DNA from: a bacterium
GTDB taxonomy: Bacteria; JAJVIF01; JAGGVT01
Direction: 5' to 3'
Assembly: GCA_021157815.1 (NCBI GenBank)
Contig: JAGGVT010000027.1
Location: forward strand, 1-40,928
Length of the DNA: 40,928 nucleotides
Made by a program: the position numbers and the translations under genes. The notes under the pieces were generated by a model that worked only from the letters and a program-made list of their open reading frames with translations, had not been told where the DNA came from and ran no database searches. This document shows, one piece after another, positions 1 to 8,197 of the stretch; the first letter of the stretch is position 1, and each line of letters starts with the position of its first letter.

Positions 1-15
1 ATCAAGTATATTCAA

Positions 16-90
16 TGTCATTCCGGGCTTGACCCGGAATCCATCTTCAAGCCTGGAAGACGTGGATTCTGAATCAAGTTCAGAATGACA
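16..90. repeat. MITE-like inverted repeat, family A copy 1
   Basis: Imperfect terminal inverted repeats of about 30 bp start with TGTCATTCCGGGCTTGACCC and end with CAAGTTCAGAATGACA. Two further copies lie at 28255-28330 and 31933-32007. All are about 75 bp and non-coding. The rest of positions 1-189 holds no gene that I can see. Confidence 0.8.
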
Positions 91-189
91 ATTTGCCATC
101 TTTGAGTGAAGATAAAATTAAAACAGGATTTCTCAACAGCCCCAGAATGCCTGCACCACAATAAAGTCCTGTTTTAGTCTTATTCCATA

Positions 190-1110
190 CTATTCCTCAG
201 GCTTAATCGAAACCTGCCCCTCATCGAGAGTTATCTCCCTGCCGTGGTTAAGATCAAGCACAACTCGCTTTCCCTTAACTTCCTGCCCCTTGTAAACAAC
301 CACTACATCACTCGATGATGAAATCGATTGAAGAATCAATTTGCCCTCATCTCTGCTATAGATAACCTTGTCCGCTTTACCGTTCATATCCGGGTCATTA
401 AATTCGACATTCCCCTCACAAACGACCTTTATGATTTCATTTTTATCGTAATCAAGTATCGCTTCCGAGCAGGAGATTGCAGTTGTTTCCAGTTTGAAAT
501 TCACATCACCGGATGCTATTACGGTTTGCGATTTCCCATCAATCACCATTCGAGTGCAATCGATTGTGTATGTAACAATTTCATCCGGGGATTCGCTATC
601 GACAAGCAGCGGGATTCGCCTTGTTTTAGCCTCATAATGCACGAATCCATCCGCGGAGATTTTTTCATCCCGGCGTTCATAAGTCAGGCGTGACGATTTA
701 AGAAGCATATCGTTTCCACTCAGGGACACTTTGCCGGTTAGTTTGACAACATCGGATTTGAAATTAAAATCGGCATTTGCGCAGGATGCTGAATAGCCGT
801 TCTCATCGCTGTATTTGATATTTCCGTTTACAGTGAGATGAAGCGGGGTTCTGTTTTCGCTTCCCTCATCACGTTCGAGTTCAAGGACACCGGAATCCCC
901 CATGATTGAATGGCCATCGTGGCTGAAATCGATTGGCCCATCCAGATTGACGGTTTCATGTAATCCATCAATTGTGATTTCAACATCACCCGCGGTGAGT
1001 CGTGTTTGAATCTCTCGTATAACCAGCGCGAAAATGGCGGAAGCTGTCGCTATGATTACAAGCGCGATTAGTAATGTTATCCACGAGAATTTCCGCATTT
1101 GAAATTGCAC
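190..1110 (-). CDS. LptC/LptA (OstA-like) domain envelope protein
   Basis: Probable periplasmic, inner-membrane-anchored protein of the lipopolysaccharide transport type. Residues about 8-30 form one hydrophobic N-terminal anchor (ITLLIALVIIATASAIFALV). The remainder is a run of short beta-strand repeats with the OstA/LptA pattern (strand, Asn/Asp-Gly turn, strand, e.g. LTGKVSLSGNDMLLKSS and ASGDVNFKLETTAISCSEA). LptC in proteobacteria is about 190 residues. At 306 residues this one looks like an LptC anchor joined to LptA-like repeats. The start at 1110 is GTG with AGGGA close upstream. An ATG at 1098 is an alternative. It begins 6 bp after the deoB stop, so it is probably co-transcribed with xerD and deoB. 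The family call is by pattern. The exact Lpt role is inferred. Confidence 0.6.
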   Translation of the reverse strand: MQFQMRKFSWITLLIALVIIATASAIFALVIREIQTRLTAGDVEITIDGLHETVNLDGPIDFSHDGHSIMGDSGVLELERDEGSENRTPLHLTVNGNIKYSDENGYSASCANADFNFKSDVVKLTGKVSLSGNDMLLKSSRLTYERRDEKISADGFVHYEAKTRRIPLLVDSESPDEIVTYTIDCTRMVIDGKSQTVIASGDVNFKLETTAISCSEAILDYDKNEIIKVVCEGNVEFNDPDMNGKADKVIYSRDEGKLILQSISSSSDVVVVYKGQEVKGKRVVLDLNHGREITLDEGQVSIKPEE

Positions 1111-1116
1111 GCTTCC

Positions 1117-2295
1117 CTATTCTCCCAAAAAGCTTTGACCGAAGTTGATATTCTTCAGTTCGAAATAATCCGCTATTGTCTGTGCCAGATCACCGAAAGA
1201 ATCGCGCCTGCCAAGATTTTTCCCTTTGAATATTTTCGGCGCGTACGCCAGAATCGGAACATGCTCGCGCGAGTGGTCTGTTGATGCTGTTGTCGGGTCG
1301 CATCCATGATCGGCGGTTATGAAAAACGGAACATCATCGCCGATAAGGTCAAGCAAATCAACAAGCCACGAATCGACCGCTCGCAAGCCCTCATAAAACT
1401 CAGCTGGCTTGTTGCGATGTCCCCACATCATGTCAAAATCGATTAGGTTTACAAACAGCAGTCCATTGAATCCGGCATTGAACCTGTCAGTGGTTCGTTT
1501 CATGCCGTCCGCGTTTCCTGCAGTATGAATTTTTTCCGTTATCCCCCTGCCTGTGAAAATGTAATCTATTTTTCCAATTGTAATAACATCTCTGTTGTCC
1601 TCTTTAAGCACATCGAGAAGAGTTTCAGAAGGAGGGGGAATGCCGTAATCCTTGCGTTCATAAGTACGCTGAAATTTTCCCAACTCACCAATAAAGGGTC
1701 GAGCAATCACTCTGAGAACCTGATGTTCTCCTGTAAGCATTTCACGGGCTGTTTCGCATATTGAGTAAAGGTCCTCAAGCGGGATTACATCCTTGTGGGC
1801 GGCAATCTGGAAAACGGAATCAGCGGATGTGTAGATGATCGGATTTCCGGTTTCGAAATGCTCCCTTCCAAGTTCCTCGATTATCACTGTACCGCTTGCT
1901 GCCGTATTCCCAAGAACTTTTTTCCCAATCGCTTTTTCAAACGGCTCAATAACCTCAGGCGGGAAACCATCGGGATATAACGGCGCGATGATATCTGAAA
2001 CAACGCCCATCAGTTCCCAGTGCCCTGTGGTTGAATCCTTGCCACTCGATTTAGGCGCCATTTTACCATACGATGCAATCGGTTCGATATCGCTGCTCAT
2101 GCCGTCAATTGGCCTGATTTTACCCAAGCCGAGTTTTTCCAAATTCGGTAGATCAAACCCGCCCACAAACCGCGCAACGTTTCCAAGGGTGTCGCTGCCG
2201 GCATCGCCGTATTTATCGGCATCAGGCATTTCACCGATTCCAACGCCATCGAGAACGAGAACAATCGCCTGTTTTTTGTTTTTGTGCATTGACAT
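1117..2295 (-). CDS. deoB: phosphopentomutase
   Basis: Interconverts (deoxy)ribose 1-phosphate and 5-phosphate in the cytoplasm during nucleoside salvage. It belongs to the alkaline-phosphatase-like metalloenzymes. The N-terminal metal-binding segment VLDGVGIGEMPDADKYGDAG is at about 14-33. The phospho-acceptor threonine lies in KDSTTGHWE (Thr90). The metal ligands are in IDFDMMWGH and ADHGCDP near the C-terminus, followed by STDHSREHVP. Its length of 392 residues is normal for the family. No strong Shine-Dalgarno site precedes the ATG, and the upstream 321 bp are occupied by a repeat element. The xerD-deoB order is the one known from Bacillus and relatives. Confidence 0.95.
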   Translation of the reverse strand: MSMHKNKKQAIVLVLDGVGIGEMPDADKYGDAGSDTLGNVARFVGGFDLPNLEKLGLGKIRPIDGMSSDIEPIASYGKMAPKSSGKDSTTGHWELMGVVSDIIAPLYPDGFPPEVIEPFEKAIGKKVLGNTAASGTVIIEELGREHFETGNPIIYTSADSVFQIAAHKDVIPLEDLYSICETAREMLTGEHQVLRVIARPFIGELGKFQRTYERKDYGIPPPSETLLDVLKEDNRDVITIGKIDYIFTGRGITEKIHTAGNADGMKRTTDRFNAGFNGLLFVNLIDFDMMWGHRNKPAEFYEGLRAVDSWLVDLLDLIGDDVPFFITADHGCDPTTASTDHSREHVPILAYAPKIFKGKNLGRRDSFGDLAQTIADYFELKNINFGQSFLGE

Positions 2296-2330
2296 ATTTT
2301 AGCATAGAGAACAGGTTGCTGCGAAACGAT

Positions 2331-2611
2331 TACATGGAATAGCAGAGTGTTTTAGAGTATGTCGGGAAGGTTTTACAATCAAATTCTCCCCCACCCCAGC
2401 CCTCCCCGCGAACGGGGAGGGAGAATGTTGTTTTTCCTTTTCGCATGTATGAGGGAGAATGTTGACTTTCCCTTTCACATGTATATTGACAAGATATATT
2501 GTTTGCCAATGCGAAAAACATCTCCCCCCGCTCGCGGGGGGATTAAGGGGAGGATGAGAAATAAAAACAACCTTTTCCGGCAAGCTCTTAAACCCTCTGC
2601 TATTCCATGTA
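2331..2611. repeat. 281-bp inverted-repeat element, family B
   Basis: Termini are 28-bp inverted repeats with about 25 matches, beginning TACATGGAATAGCAGAG at the left and ending in its complement at the right. They extend inward as imperfect pairing, with G/C-rich internal palindromes (CTCCCCGCGAACGGGGAG and CCCCCGCTCGCGGGGGG). The element fills the gap between the xerD stop (2617) and deoB (2295). The same GCAGAGGGTTT core recurs in hairpins at 7212-7239 and 32139-32160. The small open frames in it are by-products of the palindromes. Confidence 0.75.
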
Positions 2612-2616
2612 TTGAT

Positions 2617-3516
2617 TCAAGCCCTGGGATGCGAATTAAGAAATACCTTTCGCTTGAAATCCTCAACGATGTTCGTATAGATTTCAGTTGTGGCAAGGCT
2701 TTCATGGCCAAGCAGTTCCTGCAGGACTCGTAAATCAGCGCCATTCTCCAGCATGTGAGTCGCGAATGAATGGCGGAGAATATGCGGATAAACCCGCTTT
2801 TTCAATCCAGCCCAACCGGCGTATTTCCTGATGAGTTTCCACAGGTCCTGGCGGGTGAATTGTTTACTTCTCGTTTTAACGAAAACTCTTTTCACTCCTG
2901 TTTTATTCTGAAGAAGTCGCGCTCTGGGTTGAGTAAGATATTTCTCCAGCCACAACCAGCCATCCTGATGTAGCGGCACTATTCTTGTCTTGCCGCCTTT
3001 TCCAGTAATCCTGATAACTTTCTCCTTTTGGTTCAGATCCGATAATTCCAGCTTAACAAGTTCAGTCGCTCTCAATCCGGTTCCATACATCAGCTCAAGA
3101 ACAGCTTTGTCGCGGAGACCCTCATCGCTGTTTGTATCAACAGCATTAAGAAGTTTGTCAACCTCATCCCGAGAAAGAACCTCGTAAAGATTTTTATCAG
3201 TTTTAGGAATTTGAATATTAGCGACAGGAGATAATTCGCACGATTTATTTATGGAAATATATTTATAAAAACCGCGTATCGCGCTTATTCTCCGTGCGAT
3301 TGTCCTTGATGAAATCCCTCTTGCATTCTCATGGTTGATAAAGCCAATAACCTGAGCGCGCGTGGTTTCCATGATTGATGAATCATAAAACTCATCGAGA
3401 AACATCGCTAGCAATGCGAGGTCTCGCCGGTATGAATCAATCGTATTGCGCGACAACCTGCATTCAAGAGCAAGATAATCGAGAAACTTTTCTATTTCGG
3501 AATCATAAAAAATCAA
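2617..3516 (-). CDS. xerD: XerC/XerD-type tyrosine recombinase
   Basis: Site-specific recombinase that would resolve chromosome dimers at dif with a partner recombinase. The N-terminal SAM-like core-binding domain is at about 1-90 and the catalytic domain at about 110-299. The full catalytic set is visible: Arg149 (GTGLRATELVKL), Lys173 (TGKGGKTRIVPL), His245 and Arg248 (HILRHSFATHML), His271 (LLGHES) and nucleophile Tyr280 (TTEIYTNI). The C-terminus ends in the HPRA seen in many XerD proteins. The start is TTG, supported by AGAAGGA about 9 nt upstream. It lies in the usual xerD-deoB order and is complete, so a housekeeping Xer is more likely than a mobile integrase. XerC versus XerD cannot be settled from this alone. 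Confidence 0.88.
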   Translation of the reverse strand: MIFYDSEIEKFLDYLALECRLSRNTIDSYRRDLALLAMFLDEFYDSSIMETTRAQVIGFINHENARGISSRTIARRISAIRGFYKYISINKSCELSPVANIQIPKTDKNLYEVLSRDEVDKLLNAVDTNSDEGLRDKAVLELMYGTGLRATELVKLELSDLNQKEKVIRITGKGGKTRIVPLHQDGWLWLEKYLTQPRARLLQNKTGVKRVFVKTRSKQFTRQDLWKLIRKYAGWAGLKKRVYPHILRHSFATHMLENGADLRVLQELLGHESLATTEIYTNIVEDFKRKVFLNSHPRA

Positions 3517-3539
3517 AACAGTTTATCCTTCTGGAATAT

Positions 3540-3784
3540 CTAACTTGCTAACCTGCCACCCTACTAACCTGCTAACCTACTAACCTGCTAACCTACTAAC
3601 TTGCTAACCTGCTAACCTGCCAACCTGCTAACCTACTAACCTGCTAACTTGCTAACCTGCTAACTTGCTAACCTGCTAACCTGCTAACTTGCTAACCTGC
3701 TAACTTGCTAACCTGCTAACTTGCTAACGTGCTAACCTGCTAACTTGCTAACGTGCTAACCTGCTAACCTGCTAACTTGCTAAC
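3540..3784. repeat. 8-bp tandem repeat array 1 (GCTAACYT, about 30 units)
   Basis: About 245 bp of head-to-tail 8-mers GCTAACCT, GCTAACTT, GCTAACGT and ACTAACCT. The variants are interspersed, with ACTAACCT only in the first third. Stop codons fall in every frame, so it is not coding. It begins 24 bp upstream of the xerD start codon, so the xerD promoter must lie within or beyond it. A second array of the same unit is at 25359-25506. Confidence 0.95.
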
Positions 3785-4178
3785 GTTTTCATGGTATAAT
3801 TATCACATATTACAGGGATGAAAAGAAACGATACATGTCACGTTGATAATAACGGACATGATGTAAGTAAATAATACACCCCTGGCGATATAATAATGGA
3901 TACTAAACGAGGAAGTATTTTAAGAAATTTAAAATAAGCATATAACACTTAATATTTGATTAATAGATGGGAAAAAGGCAAGGAAACTATTGATATTTCC
4001 TTTATTTTATGTTTAAATAATATGACGCATTTATTGATTACGTGCGAACGGTGTGTGTATTTCGAAGCGGATGTATGAATTTGTCGCAATCACGCATCTA
4101 TTTATTTAGAAGAAGTTCAATGATGTAAAAGTTATATTGTGGGATTCTGGATTTATGGGTTATATTTTAATCAGGATA
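3785..4178. other. AT-rich intergenic region without a gene
   Basis: About 390 bp of A/T-rich sequence between the tandem array and the promoter of the next gene. I see no open frame with a ribosome binding site and no strong hairpin. It may carry the xerD promoter or upstream control sites. Confidence 0.5.
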
Positions 4179-4187
4179 TGCTATAAT
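4179..4187 (+). promoter_or_regulatory. extended -10 promoter for the 962-residue lipoprotein gene
   Basis: TGCTATAAT is a perfect -10 hexamer with the TGn extension. It lies about 88 bp upstream of the chosen start. No convincing -35 box is seen, as is usual for extended -10 promoters. Confidence 0.45.
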
Positions 4188-4274
4188 GATACTATCCCAC
4201 CCACTGAAACTATCGTTGAATAACAACAATAATTCAAACAGTTGATCACCAAGGTCATCTGGAGGTAAATGGTG

Positions 4275-7157
4275 ATGAGAATTTTTGGATTTGGACTACT
4301 AACAGCGCTCGTTATGCTTTGGGCGATAAGCTGCAGCAGCAGCAGTTCCGAACCAGTTACACCAGGATCATCTTTTGTGGATAATCCTGCCAATGATTTC
4401 CCGCTGTATGTCAGCGATTTTGACGTCGATGGTTCACCGTCAGGTGGCAGCGGCGCTCTCGGTGTCTTTGAGGTTCACATCGACACCAACACTCTCGAAT
4501 ATGAGATGAATCCATTAAGAAGCAACGCAGGCTCAACAAAGGATACTCTTGAGGTTATCGACGTAACCAACTTCATGACGTTGTTGCCCTGCAGAGACTG
4601 CGCCACTCTGTTAGAGGTTGGCTATACTGGCACATATGACAGGCTCAATCTTCGTTTTGGAATTAAGCACCCATTCGCTGCGCCTAATTTCTCCGAGCCT
4701 ATCAGCGGGAGGAATCGAGCCGACCTGCATATCTTCAACGTTGAAGGAATGCTGGTATTCGCAGACAACGCGACATTGTATCCCGAGCTTGGTGTCAGGA
4801 TGAGCACAATTGACAGGTTGGCAAACGCGGATGGTTATTCAGGTTACCTTGATGAGTCACTTGATAACATCCTGCCGACAAACGCCGATATTCATCCGTA
4901 CAAGACATTTTTTGTCAACTATGAGGACGGCAACTATGACCCATCCAACGAGTTTGGCTTTGCAAGTCTTGTATCACCAAGCGGATATATGGTTATGAGA
5001 CAGGGTTCCCTGCAGGATACACGTTTTTACCACGTTAATCACACACCTGGTGAACAGCTGGATTTCCTCTTTGTTGTTCAGGCAAGCTGGGGAGCATCGA
5101 CTGAAAATTATACACAAAGATTCCAGGCGGTTTATGACTGTCCGCAGTTTAACAAGAAAGCCGCGAGTTTTGTTGAAGTCGAGGTCATTGGTGACCTTAT
5201 TGCCGGTGACCCGTCATCAGCATGCGATGTCGATGTGAATGTTCTCGATATCAACTACGATACACCGGTTGGTCCCGGACTTGGTGAAATGCTCGATGAA
5301 AGCACCATTTCATCGATTAAAATTGAGGTACCGAATGTAACAGCCGGAGTATTGGAATTTGTCAATCCGACACCTCTCAGCGGTGACCCGCGAGACCCCC
5401 AGAATCCGCTGCATTTCGAATTCGAAATCAGGAACCTGGATGGCGAAACAGAGGGCACTTACAATGGACTGGTTGAGGTAATTGACAGCTACGCACCCAA
5501 ACAGAATCCAAATCCGATTATCGGGGACAATGACGGTGCCGAGCGTGTTGAGGTTGGTTTAAATCCCCTCACCGGGCTTATTGAAATAGATCACTTCTCG
5601 ACATACATGTCACTTAATGTAGTGATTGGCGAGGCGAATCAGCCACCGGTCGCTGTGTTCCACACTGTGCCTCCGGCTGACTGTTATTTGCCAAGAGAAG
5701 TTGATATTCTGATTGACGCGTCAGATTCGTTTGATCCGAACTTCGGTTCCGGCCCATGCGGCGACGTTGTGCAGTATGAATTCGACTTTGAATGGAACGG
5801 TGTTCCTGCTGATTTCTCACATGATTACATTGGTCCCGACTCAGCGCAAACCTACCAGTTCCTGCAGAGTGGCCCTAATGTTATCGGAGTTAGAGTTACA
5901 GATGGATGTGTTCCGCAGCTTAGCAGTCCCATCGAATCTTTGAACGTTATCATTGGTAACCCGGAGGAGTTCAGGCCTGAACAAACCCAACTCTCCCGGC
6001 CAATGGAGACTAATAATAATCCTTTAAACCCCTTTCAACCGGTTTTAAACACGACCCCGATGTGCGTTTCCGGTAATAATGTTTATGTCGCATGGACAGC
6101 TCATGACACAGTTCTTGATCTTGACTATGTCTATTGCGCAAGAAGCGCGGACGGCGGATGTACATGGGGTGACGCGGACAAGATTTATCACCACGCTAAT
6201 TGTGCTGTTGTAACATACGTATTTGTCGCTCTTGACACACTTGCAGATGGCAGCCCGATTCTGATGGTTATCAGTCCGGGTACTGTTACCTGTAACTTCC
6301 AGGCATGGTTCTTCATTGGACGAAATTTGCCAGGTAACGCTGTTGACTGGGGCGAGGAGCACGCGGCTGACCTTTATGGCGCCAAAAGTGCGTTTATCGA
6401 CCTGAAGGGACACCCGACTGATGAAACAATTGCCTATATGGTGCAGTGGCGATATGACGATAACGCGCCAAATAACCTTATGTTTGTCAAGGTTAAATAC
6501 ATCGGATCACCCGAACCCTGGTTCCCGCACTGGGAAGTTGATGTCGGACAAACCATTTACAATCTCGACCTTGAACTTGAAGAAATAGGACCTGACCCCA
6601 AGATGCACGTTGTTTACACCACAAACACACAGGTCAAGTACCTGACTCTCATGCCAACAGAATTGGTAACTCCGGTTGTTGAAGGACCAATTACAGTCAC
6701 ATCAGTTGGAGAGAATGATTCGAAATTCGCAAGGCTGACTCTCGACAGGTTCAACATGCCAATAGTCGTTTACCAGTCGAAATATCCCGGCACTGATTAC
6801 AACGTACTTCTGAAAGCCGGAACCGGTTCACCGGTTACATTCCCCGCAACGCCTGATTTCTATACCGATATGGCAGGCGATCAGCTGCGACCGGAACTCA
6901 GGTATAACGAATATTTCAATGACTGGTGGATGGTTTACGATGATGATGGCCAGATTTACTATGAAACACTCGATTCTTCTTTCACTTCAATAGCAAACGG
7001 TGTAGTGAACACAGAAGATCCGGGCACTGATTATCGCTATTTTGACCCATCAATCGTTTTCAATCCGGATGAGCACTCAACGAACGTTGTCTGGGTCAGG
7101 GCTGAAAATGCACCAGAGCCGTATGAGGTCGGTTGTGTCTTCAATCGAACTAATTAA
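4275..7157 (+). CDS. large secreted lipoprotein with PKD-like domain and Asp-box region
   Basis: Function unknown. The N-terminus is a lipoprotein signal ending in the lipobox AISC followed by a serine run, so it should be lipid-anchored outside the cytoplasm. A beta-rich N-terminal domain (about 30-330) resembles the start of the next gene. A PKD-like domain follows at about 455-560 (PPVAVFHTVPP ... IDASDSFDPNFG ... YEFDFEWNG). The C-terminal third contains SADGGCTWG, an Asp-box-like motif typical of sialidase/BNR beta-propellers. GGAGGT at 4261-4266 is well spaced from the ATG at 4275 and only 2 nt from the ATG at 4269, so 4275 is preferred. A terminator follows directly, so it is monocistronic. 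No catalytic residues can be assigned. A carbohydrate- or surface-binding role would be a guess. Confidence 0.75.
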   Translation: MRIFGFGLLTALVMLWAISCSSSSSEPVTPGSSFVDNPANDFPLYVSDFDVDGSPSGGSGALGVFEVHIDTNTLEYEMNPLRSNAGSTKDTLEVIDVTNFMTLLPCRDCATLLEVGYTGTYDRLNLRFGIKHPFAAPNFSEPISGRNRADLHIFNVEGMLVFADNATLYPELGVRMSTIDRLANADGYSGYLDESLDNILPTNADIHPYKTFFVNYEDGNYDPSNEFGFASLVSPSGYMVMRQGSLQDTRFYHVNHTPGEQLDFLFVVQASWGASTENYTQRFQAVYDCPQFNKKAASFVEVEVIGDLIAGDPSSACDVDVNVLDINYDTPVGPGLGEMLDESTISSIKIEVPNVTAGVLEFVNPTPLSGDPRDPQNPLHFEFEIRNLDGETEGTYNGLVEVIDSYAPKQNPNPIIGDNDGAERVEVGLNPLTGLIEIDHFSTYMSLNVVIGEANQPPVAVFHTVPPADCYLPREVDILIDASDSFDPNFGSGPCGDVVQYEFDFEWNGVPADFSHDYIGPDSAQTYQFLQSGPNVIGVRVTDGCVPQLSSPIESLNVIIGNPEEFRPEQTQLSRPMETNNNPLNPFQPVLNTTPMCVSGNNVYVAWTAHDTVLDLDYVYCARSADGGCTWGDADKIYHHANCAVVTYVFVALDTLADGSPILMVISPGTVTCNFQAWFFIGRNLPGNAVDWGEEHAADLYGAKSAFIDLKGHPTDETIAYMVQWRYDDNAPNNLMFVKVKYIGSPEPWFPHWEVDVGQTIYNLDLELEEIGPDPKMHVVYTTNTQVKYLTLMPTELVTPVVEGPITVTSVGENDSKFARLTLDRFNMPIVVYQSKYPGTDYNVLLKAGTGSPVTFPATPDFYTDMAGDQLRPELRYNEYFNDWWMVYDDDGQIYYETLDSSFTSIANGVVNTEDPGTDYRYFDPSIVFNPDEHSTNVVWVRAENAPEPYEVGCVFNRTN

Positions 7158-7182
7158 TTGAACAACCATATTGAATACAAAC

Positions 7183-7207
7183 GCCCGGCTAAATGCCGGG
7201 CTTTTTT
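7183..7207 (+). terminator. rho-independent terminator of the lipoprotein gene
   Basis: Perfect 7-bp stem GCCCGGC/GCCGGGC with loop TAAAT, followed by six T. It lies 25 bp after the stop codon. Confidence 0.9.
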
Positions 7208-7211
7208 ATGG

Positions 7212-7239
7212 ATAGCAGAGAGTTTAAACCCTCTGCTAT
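7212..7239. repeat. palindromic hairpin with the family B core
   Basis: ATAGCAGAG pairs with CTCTGCTAT around a central GTTTAAAC, with one mismatch. The core matches the ends of the element at 2331-2611 and the hairpin at 32139-32160. Confidence 0.65.
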
Positions 7240-7272
7240 TTCACTAAAAAGTATGCCATTTGCTATAAACTA

Positions 7273-7296
7273 AAATCCTCCCAAAAGGGAGGATTT
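7273..7296. repeat. perfect 10-bp hairpin
   Basis: AAATCCTCCC and GGGAGGATTT are separated by AAAA. It has no clear T-tract and may be a REP-type palindrome. Confidence 0.6.
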
Positions 7297-7718
7297 AGAG
7301 GGAATTAACAGGAAACGCGGGTCGTGATAGGAATGCGATAAAACATTCGCCTATATTCAGGCTCCCCGCAGCCTTCTTATTCTTTGGTAATCAAGCCCAT
7401 AGACCTGAATGTTCGATCACTGCCCAGAATAAACAGAAATATCAGGGCAGTTGGCAGGTTAAATATGGATTTCAGAAATTTCATGTATTTCACCTTCACC
7501 TTTTTATATAACAATAAACATGCCAGTTTTGATGGATTTGCCCCTTTCCATCGAGAGCCTCCTCACTTCTTTAAATCCCTTTATTTATGCGCTTTTTAGG
7601 GTTGCATCAGTTGATTACATTGAAATGATGATTCGATTATAGAGATATTCACAGAAAACTATACAAAAAAGCGATGCAAATTGCATCGTTGGAGGGATTG
7701 GTTTTGATGAAATATTGA
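7297..7718. other. intergenic stretch without a supported gene
   Basis: The open frames here lack ribosome binding sites and have no protein-like composition. The one notable site is the palindrome CGATGCAAATTGCATCG at 7672-7688 (8-bp arms, one central base). It has the form of an operator, but no gene starts near it. Confidence 0.45.
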
Positions 7719-8096
7719 TGTCTGACACCAATGGCGCATTTATAAGTGTATGGCTTATTTCATTTAGATTTAACATCTATCATAACAGTATTGTTGATTT
7801 TAGTGGTCATAACAAGCACAGTGACAATCGTCATTCCGAAACTCGACGCAGTCGAGGGGTCGGAATCTCTCTCTTCGATAGAGTTCACTATTATCAAGGT
7901 CTCGATATTTAAAGGGATTCCGACCATCCACTTCGCGAATGTCGGAATGACGCGCTCTCTGTCCTTTTTTCCAGATATGATGGCACATACGCTGGAACGC
8001 GCTAACGGAATAACTGTCAAATTAATTTCATAATAACTAATTTGTATCAATGCAAAATATAGCCTCCTAAAAAAGCGCCATTGGTACCAGGTACGA
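7719..8096. repeat. composite inverted-repeat element with a nested palindrome
   Basis: The left end has GACACCAATGGCGCATTT. The right end is its near complement, AAAAAAGCGCCATTGGTACC. A second inverted repeat at 7829-7952 lies inside (CGTCATTCCGAAACTCGACG ... GAATGTCGGAATGACG). The TGTCTGACACCAA motif at the left end recurs at 12789-12802. The sequence GTACGAATTAA just past the right end recurs in the palindrome at 10672-10696. Overlapping open frames on both strands are palindrome artefacts. Confidence 0.6.
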
Positions 8097-8135
8097 ATTA
8101 ATTCATGGCGCTTTTCATAATAATTTGAAGAATAT

Positions 8136-8166
8136 TTGAAAAATAGGATATCCCATATGATATAAT
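8136..8166 (+). promoter_or_regulatory. candidate promoter of the arylsulfotransferase-like gene
   Basis: TATAAT at 8161-8166 is preceded by TGA, giving an extended -10. TTGAAA at 8136-8141 lies 19 bp upstream. The start codon is 31 bp downstream. The architecture resembles the extended -10 of the other lipoprotein gene. Confidence 0.5.
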
Positions 8167-8197
8167 AGTTAAAGTTATAACAGTTAAATTATTTTAC

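Noticed and set aside
2299-2744. Open frames on both strands between deoB and xerD
   Set aside because: They lie in the palindromic 281-bp element or the xerD 3' end and encode each other's complements. Not protein-like.
3540-3784. CRISPR array or telomere-type repeat
   Set aside because: The 8-bp units are contiguous with no unique spacers, and no cas genes are present. The unit is not the CCCTAA telomeric repeat and lies inside a gene-dense region.
4269-4271. ATG at 4269 as start of the lipoprotein
   Set aside because: Only 2 nt from GGAGGT. The ATG at 4275 has normal spacing and gives the same lipoprotein signal.
7384-7599. 71-residue plus-strand frame in the intergenic region
   Set aside because: No ribosome binding site and no recognisable pattern. 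Composition resembles random translation of A/T-rich DNA.
7715-8050. Overlapping 60-96 residue frames on both strands
   Set aside because: They fall in the composite inverted-repeat element, lack Shine-Dalgarno sites and show no family features.
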